13,519 nucleotides of DNA, taken from positions 1-13,519 of the forward strand of contig JADGIZ010000445.1 in NCBI GenBank assembly GCA_027604665.1, in the 5' to 3' direction. The notes beneath the pieces were generated by a model, which was not told the DNA's origin, did not search any database, and worked only from the letters and a program-made list of their open reading frames with translations. Source of the DNA: Polyrhizophydium stewartii. Its lineage: Eukaryota > Chytridiomycota > Chytridiomycetes > Rhizophydiales. Position numbers and translations under genes: made by a program. This document shows positions 8,402-13,519 of this stretch, in pieces; within the stretch, counting starts at the first letter, position 1; each line of letters begins with the position of its first letter.

Positions 8402-11197
8402 ATGCGGCATCGCACCAGCAGCGAGCAAAGGCTGCTCGGGGCCATCTGGACGGCGCTGCAGCGGCCGGGAACGAGCGTTGACCCGATCACGGTCGACACG
8501 GAGCTCCTGCGCCGGGCGGGGGCGGGGGCGGGGGCCGCTGAGGGCCGCGAGGGCGATGGTGGCGCGGGCCGGCACGACGACGACGATCCGGCGACGGGCG
8601 AGGCCGCTGGGTCTGCCGCCTTCGCAGGCGGGCGGCGTGGCAGCGGCCGCGACGGGTGGTCGGCAGACAGCAGCGCGGCGGGCACGCCCGTGCTGCTGCG
8701 GTCTGCGCCCGGGTCGAGCAGCTCGCTGCTGGGCCGCCTCGACGCCGCGTTTGCGTCATCGGCGTCGCCCGCGGCCGCTGCGATCGGCGGTGACGACACG
8801 GGCGATGACGGCATCGGCGGCCTCGGCGGCGTCGGCGGCGCGGCGGGTGGCACCGGCGGCAGTGACGCGGGCGGGCGGGGCGGCATCGTGCGCGTGCCCA
8901 ACGAGGTGCTGATCATGGTCATGGCGCACGTCGGCAACCGCCGGCAGCGCGGGTGGGGCTACGCCGCGATCCGCGCGTGCGCGCTGGTCGACCGCAGGTG
9001 CGAGCGCGCCGCCGCTGCTGCTGCCGCTGCCGCTGGTGCGTGCTGACGCCCGGCCACCAGATGGAACCTGTGCGCATCGTCGTTCCTGTGGCGACATGTC
9101 GAGATTGAGTCGCAGCGCTCGTTTGAGCTCCTGATGCGCACGCTGCGGCTCGGCGGTCTGGCGACGCACCAGTACGGCCGCAGCGTGCACTCAATCAGCC
9201 TGATGGGCGTCGCTGTGCCGCCCGAGGACTGGGCCGTTCTGCTGCGCGAGTGCCGCAACGTGCAGTCGCTGCATCTAGAGCGGTTCTGTTATGGCGCACA
9301 GGGCACCCCGACGCGGCTGACGACGATGCTGATGCACGGCGGCGGTGCTGGCGGCGGCGCTGGCGGCGCTGGCAGCCATGTCAACGTTGGCCAGATCCAT
9401 GCCCCCATGTCGACACTTGCGCCGAGCGCAGCCATGTCCGCCACGACGCCCGATGCGCCGATGTCGGCCGATGCCGGCGGCGGCATCGTGGACGCCAGCA
9501 AGCTGCTGGCAAAGTTCCGCGAGCTCGTGGTGGACGACTCGCCGCAGCTGCCGCTCGGCCCGATCGTGCAGCTGCTCGAGCGCGCGCCAAAGACGCGGCG
9601 CCTGGCCATCTCCGGTTGCAACTTCAACGAGGAGAACATGTGCACGCTGGTGTACTACTGCCCTTGCCTAGTCGACATTTCTCTCGGCTCGCACATGAGC
9701 AACGGGCAGACCCTGAGCGGGTCGGCCGGCGGCGACGCCTTTGCCAACGCGTTGGCGACAACTTGCCCTGAGCTGCGCGCGGCGGACCTGACGGGTATCG
9801 TGTCCATGACGGACGAGGGGTTCGCGAACCTGATCCGCACCCGGGGGCCACAGCTGCACGCGCTGCAGGTCCGCCGGGCGATGCAGATCTCGGTCGATGC
9901 GCTGCGGATGATTGCCACGCACTGCGCGCACGGCGCGCTCAAGAGACTTACGCTCGCCAACATCCCGCACATGACGGACGAGCTGCTGCTGCAGATCCTC
10001 GGGTCGCCGCTCGTCGAATCGCTCGAGTGCCTGCAGCTCGAGGCGCTTGCCGTTGGCGATGCGACGATTGCTCAGGTCGCGCGACTCGGCGTGCGGCTGC
10101 GCCAGCTGCGGCTGTATGATCTCGACCAGCTCGCGGACTTGGCGTCGGTCGTAGGCGGCGGGCGGCACACGCTGCCGAAGTTGCGGCAGCTCGTCGTCCA
10201 CGGCTCGTTCCGCCTGGCCGAGGAAACTCCGCTGGTGTGCGTCCACGGCACCCTTGGCGCTGCAACCGGCAGCCAGATGGCGTCGCCGCAGGTCGTCGAG
10301 CGTCTCATCTATCACATCTCTGAGATGGACCCAGCGACGGCGCTCGGCACGCCGGACCTGGTGACGCCGCAGTCGGCCTTTGGCGGCGTCAGAGACAGCA
10401 GAAGCAACAGCAACAGTAGTGGTAGATTCGGGAGGCAGCTGACGATCCGCACGGCGGTTGCAGGCCCTGGGCTGCATGCCGGATCGTCCGGCCCGTCTTC
10501 AGGACCGCCTCGCACATCGCAGCCCGTCACGCCAAACCCGATTCCGTGGCCGGCGTCGGCGGCGCCGTCGGGATCCGCCCATCCGTCGCTGCCATCTGCG
10601 GGCACTGACCAGCTGTCGTTTGCACCGTTGAACAACTCGCAGACGTCGCTCGAGTCGCTTGGGTCGCACGGATCGCTCACATCGAGCATGTCCTCGCTAA
10701 ACTGGCTGCCTGATGGGCAACCGTTTGGCCAGCACGGCACTCAGCAAATACCAACATCGGTGCCTCAGCAGGCACAGCAGACTCAGCCGACGCATCAGAT
10801 GCAGCAAGGCACGCAGAACAGTCAAGCATCGTTTGCGGGACGGTCGACGCGGCACTCTTCTGTATCAACGTCGTCATCTCGAGGATCGCGTTGGCAGCGG
10901 CATCAACCGCAGTCTTCTTATCAGCTGTCGCTGCCGACAGCAGGACTACCACCGCCGCCCGCACCACCGCCGCAGTGCAGCATCGCGGCGCCGCATCTGG
11001 GCCGACTCGAGATTGTCGGCTGCAACGCGCTCAAGGAAGAGACGCTCGCCAAGCTGCTCAGGCACTGGGTGTTTGCGAAGCGGTTCGTCTACGTCGGGCC
11101 GTCTGTGTCCAAGGAATTTCGGCAGCAGCTTGCCAAGGCCATGCCAAAGTGCAACTCGAGCGTGTATGTGCTCAGCCCGCAGACGCCCAACTTTTGA
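8402..11197 (+). CDS. F-box / leucine-rich repeat protein, probable SCF ubiquitin-ligase adaptor
   Basis: Exons are 8402-8997 and 9061-11197 (2733 nt, 910 aa). Residues 1-160 are Gly/Ala/Asp-rich and disordered. An F-box follows at about 164-210 (VRVPNEVLIMVMAHVG, then CALVDRRWNLCASSFLWRHV), with the intron inside it. Leucine-rich repeats of the FBXL/AMN1 style cover about 350-590 (CPELRAADLTGIVSMTDEGF, then LKRLTLANIPHMTDELLLQI). A Ser/Gln/Pro-rich linker spans about 600-840, and a last repeat (HLGRLEIVGCNALKEETL) lies near 844-870. In this family the F-box binds Skp1 in an SCF complex and the LRRs bind the substrate; the substrate here is unknown. The 8402 ATG has A at -3, but in-frame ATGs at 8267 and 8294 could add up to 45 residues, so the N terminus is uncertain. 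Confidence 0.87.
8998..9060 (+). other. Intron within the F-box codons (63 bp)
   Basis: GTGCGA donor, GTGCTGAC branch-like site and CACCAG acceptor. Splicing joins CALVDR to RWNLCASSFLW in phase 2, restoring the F-box consensus that runs from the recruitment helix to the LWRHV motif. Reading through meets an in-frame TGA at 9044. Confidence 0.8.
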
Positions 11198-11681
11198 TTG
11201 TGGGTTGGTGGAGTGGGGGAGCGGGAGATGCGTTGGGCTGGAGGCGATAAATGGGATATATCTGCGACTGGGCTCGAGGGCAGGATGGAAATACAGTGCG
11301 CTCTGATTGGGCCGATGCCGCGGGGATTTGAGCGAGGCGAGAAAGCAACCGTCTCTTTTTCTGACGGAGCAAGAAAGAAAGGTGGGCGATGCGCGTGCCC
11401 GAGGCCGCCGCGATCGCAGAAGCGTGAGATGAGGATCGCGAGAGCGGGTTTGGTGTGGCGATGCGAGGTTGTGCGAGAAGCGAAGATACGAGAGGCATAC
11501 CCAAGTATCGGCAACCTGCAGTCGGCCGATGCTGACCAGCGGGCTCGCGAGGGCAGCGTGTATCTGGGCCAGGCCGCAACACTGCATTTTGGACACAGGC
11601 TCACGAAAAAAAGTATCAGCAGCAAGAAAGGCAGAGCTCACTTTTCGAAGCAAGATCGCCGAGATGCTCATCAAGGATACC
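11198..11681 (+). other. Intergenic region between F-box gene and receptor gene
   Basis: About 480 bp, purine-rich on the plus strand. A weak poly(A)-like GATAAA at 11246 could serve the F-box gene. A short hairpin-like CCGTC/GACGG pair occurs near 11350-11368. No coding or RNA feature is convincing. In-frame ATGs at 11529 and 11664 could extend the receptor upstream but would place its signal peptide internally or slightly later. Confidence 0.4.
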
Positions 11682-13418
11682 ATGCGCAAGAGCGCAGCGG
11701 CCCTCGGCGCTGCCTTCGTGGCCCCGTTTGTACTCGCTGTCGATGCGATCAGCATGCGGGATGCGACCGACGACGAGAGGGGCCTCTCGCGACGCGATGC
11801 AGGTGGGGGCAGCGCAATGACGACGATGGTTCGGAGACTTTTTCGAGATTGCGAGGACGATGGCGAGGCTGACGTTGCGCTGACAGCAGACGAGCCGCGC
11901 GCGAGCACGGTCAAGGGCTACCCGCGTATGTGGTCGCCTGGTGCGGTTTGTTGAGTTGGCTGCGGATGAGGCTGCACGCTCTTGGACCTCGTGAAGTTGA
12001 CGGATACTCCTAACCCGCTAGATGTCGTGAACCTCGCGAGCCGCGCGACGGAGAGCGGCACGGCAGGTGAGATGACATGCATGGGGCAGACTGCCATGGG
12101 GAAAGCGGGACCAGACGCTGACTGGCGGGTGGCGGTGGCAGCGACGGGCGGGCAGGAGGCGTCTGTCCTTGCGTATGTGCCGTTCCACACACTGGCGATT
12201 GTTGCTGTGGTCACTGGTTTTGTGCTCTCGATCGCTGCCTGGGCCGTGTTCCAGCGGTTCCGCGGCGAGCGCGTGTTCCGCGCCGCGAGCAGGACGTACA
12301 TGAGCATGTAGGCAAGCGCGTGTAGCTCTCTCGGCGGAGGGAATCTGAGCTGACGAGTGCGACGATGCTCTGAACGCATGGGCGGTGATGCGGCAGTATT
12401 GTGATTGGCACGATTTTGATCTGGGCCGGGCTGATGCTCTCGACGACGCTGCCGTGGGAGTCGCGCGGCACATGCGCCATGTCGTATCTGCTGCAGTACA
12501 CCGGGTGAGGCACAAGCTTTGGACGAGAGCTAGATGAGCGAGACAAGCAGCGGCTGACGACGAGCGGCAGGTTCGCCGTGGTGTTTGGCGCGCTGGTGGC
12601 CAAGATCTGGCGCGTGGTGCAGTTCAGCAAGGGTGACGGCGCGCCGCTGCCGAGGATGAGCGACCACGCACTGCTGCGCGGTGTGCTCGCGTTTGTTGGG
12701 CTGTGGATCGTGGCCGTTGGCGTTCCGCTGGCGTACTCGGCGCGCATGGACGGCAGCGACTCGGCCGAGCCGCGTGTGTCGGTGCTGGTCGTGACGGCGC
12801 AGGATGCGCTGTCGGGCGAGCAGTTTTTGGCGTGCCAGGCGGGCGAGTCGTTTGCCAACTTTTGGGCGGGGCTGCAGGGCATCTCGATTGGGTGCGGCAT
12901 GATTGTTGCCGTGCAGTGCCGCAACCTGCCGTCGGCGTACAACGAGATCCGCTGGGTGTGAGTGCTCGCTCGATCTTGCGCGGCGTGCGCTGCAAGGGCT
13001 CTGATAAGCTCTCGTGGCGGTGGCGGCGGCGGCAGATCCATGGCCATCTACAACTGGGCAGGCGCCTGGGCGGTCGGGCGCATCGGCGACGTGTTCTTTT
13101 CGGACGGACTGACCGTGGGGCAGCAGCAGCTTCTGTGGACCGGCGAGTGGTTTGGGTGCGCGGCGGCGGTGCTGGTGCTGTTGTTTGTGCCCAAGGCGAT
13201 GGTCATTTGGCAGGTGAGCTGGATACACTGCATGTGGTGGCTGTGCATGCTGCGGTTGCACCGGCTGACGGCGATGGGCGACGCAGGGCGACCCGGCCGG
13301 GCGGCTTCCGCAGAGCCGCAGCGCCGCGGGCGAGATGCGGCCGGCGCGCGGACTGGCGGATGCCCGCGGGGTGTCCGTGCCTGAGCCCGCGGCATCGGCG
13401 CGCAGCCCTGTGCGCTGA
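11682..13418 (+). CDS. Class C (family 3, GABA-B-like) seven-transmembrane G-protein-coupled receptor
   Basis: Exons are 11682-11925, 12022-12307, 12397-12504, 12571-12957, 13036-13213 and 13287-13418 (1335 nt, 444 aa). A signal peptide is visible at 1-22 (MRKSAAALGAAFVAPFVLAV). The ectodomain is only about 115 residues with two Cys and no recognisable Venus-flytrap domain. Seven hydrophobic segments follow, at about 137-158, 177-197, 205-228, 250-272, 305-328, 338-362 and 375-398. Family-3 hallmarks are TGFAVVFGALVAKIWRV in TM3 (K224, W226, R227), C203 at the top of TM3 with C301 in loop 2 for the conserved disulfide, CRNLPSAYNEIRW after TM5, and VPKAMVI in TM7 (P394, K395). The tail is about 44 residues, Arg/Ala/Pro-rich. 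It is expected in the plasma membrane, signalling through heterotrimeric G proteins; the ligand cannot be inferred. The start is uncertain: ATG 11664 is equally possible. The last splice (13214-13286) decides the C terminus. Confidence 0.85.
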
Positions 13419-13519
13419 GACGGGCGGCGTGGCAGCGGATGGCGCGGGCTGCCCTGCGGCGCGTGCGGGGAGCGGGCGGGGAGCTGGCGGGCGGGCGGCG
13501 ACAGACGCAATACAGACAC
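13419..13519 (+). other. Downstream of receptor gene to window end
   Basis: About 100 bp of G-rich sequence with repeated GCGGGC-like units and no polyadenylation signal. Nothing else can be supported before the window ends. Confidence 0.3.

Noticed and set aside
8041..8937. Minus-strand reading frame opposite Mex67 and the F-box N terminus
   Set aside because: Pro/Ser-rich mirror of a Gly/Ala-rich coding tract; spans the end of one gene and the start of another; no homology recognisable.
9036..9060. 25-bp GTGCGT...CCAG intron in the F-box gene
   Set aside because: It would be unusually short and leaves the wrong phase; the donor at 8998 restores the frame and the F-box consensus.
11350..11368. 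Hairpin-like terminator after the F-box gene
   Set aside because: A 5-bp stem with a 9-base loop is too weak, and hairpin terminators are not expected for a nuclear gene.
10946..11914. Minus-strand reading frame across the F-box/receptor intergenic region
   Set aside because: No domain, overlaps two supported genes and lacks splice or promoter support.
12530..13519. Long minus-strand reading frame opposite the receptor gene
   Set aside because: It is Arg/Pro/His-rich with no domain, crosses introns and exons of the receptor, and is expected as a shadow in GC-rich DNA.

Overview
The window reads as nuclear DNA of a GC-rich, gene-dense fungus with many small introns, most plausibly an early-diverging zoosporic (chytrid-like) lineage. 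The evidence is spliceosomal introns with GT-AG ends, mostly 56-104 bp, with fungal-type CTGAC or CTAAC branch sites in many of them. The gene set is eukaryotic: SNF1/MARK-type kinases, the mRNA export receptor Mex67/NXF1, an F-box/LRR protein and a class C G-protein-coupled receptor. Class C receptors are rare in Dikarya but reported from early-diverging fungi, so the lineage call is inference. No rRNA, tRNA, CRISPR array or transposon was recognised.

Layout: (1) 172-2762 (+), a CAMK-like kinase in six exons, 473 aa. (2) 2880-5149 (-), a second CAMK-like kinase in four exons, 682 aa, tail-to-tail with the first and only 117 bp away. (3) 5316-8138 (+), Mex67/NXF1 in seven exons, 790 aa, divergent from kinase 2 across a 166-bp shared upstream region. 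(4) about 8402-11197 (+), an F-box/LRR protein in two exons, about 910 aa. (5) about 11682-13418 (+), a seven-transmembrane class C receptor in six exons, about 444 aa, with a short ectodomain. All exon models were joined by hand from splice-site phase and protein-family continuity, and every model sums to a whole number of codons.

The genes do not form an obvious pathway. The two kinases are the most connected pair: both carry a kinase domain followed by a UBA-like segment, and they share two intron positions exactly (same codon, same phase), so they look like paralogues. The remaining genes cover mRNA export, ubiquitin-ligase substrate choice and signal reception. Points for a second look are a probable GC-AG intron in kinase 1, two stop-free introns of 3n length in the Mex67 gene, the class C receptor without a Venus-flytrap domain, and the F-box protein whose last leucine-rich repeat is separated from the others by a long Ser/Gln-rich linker.
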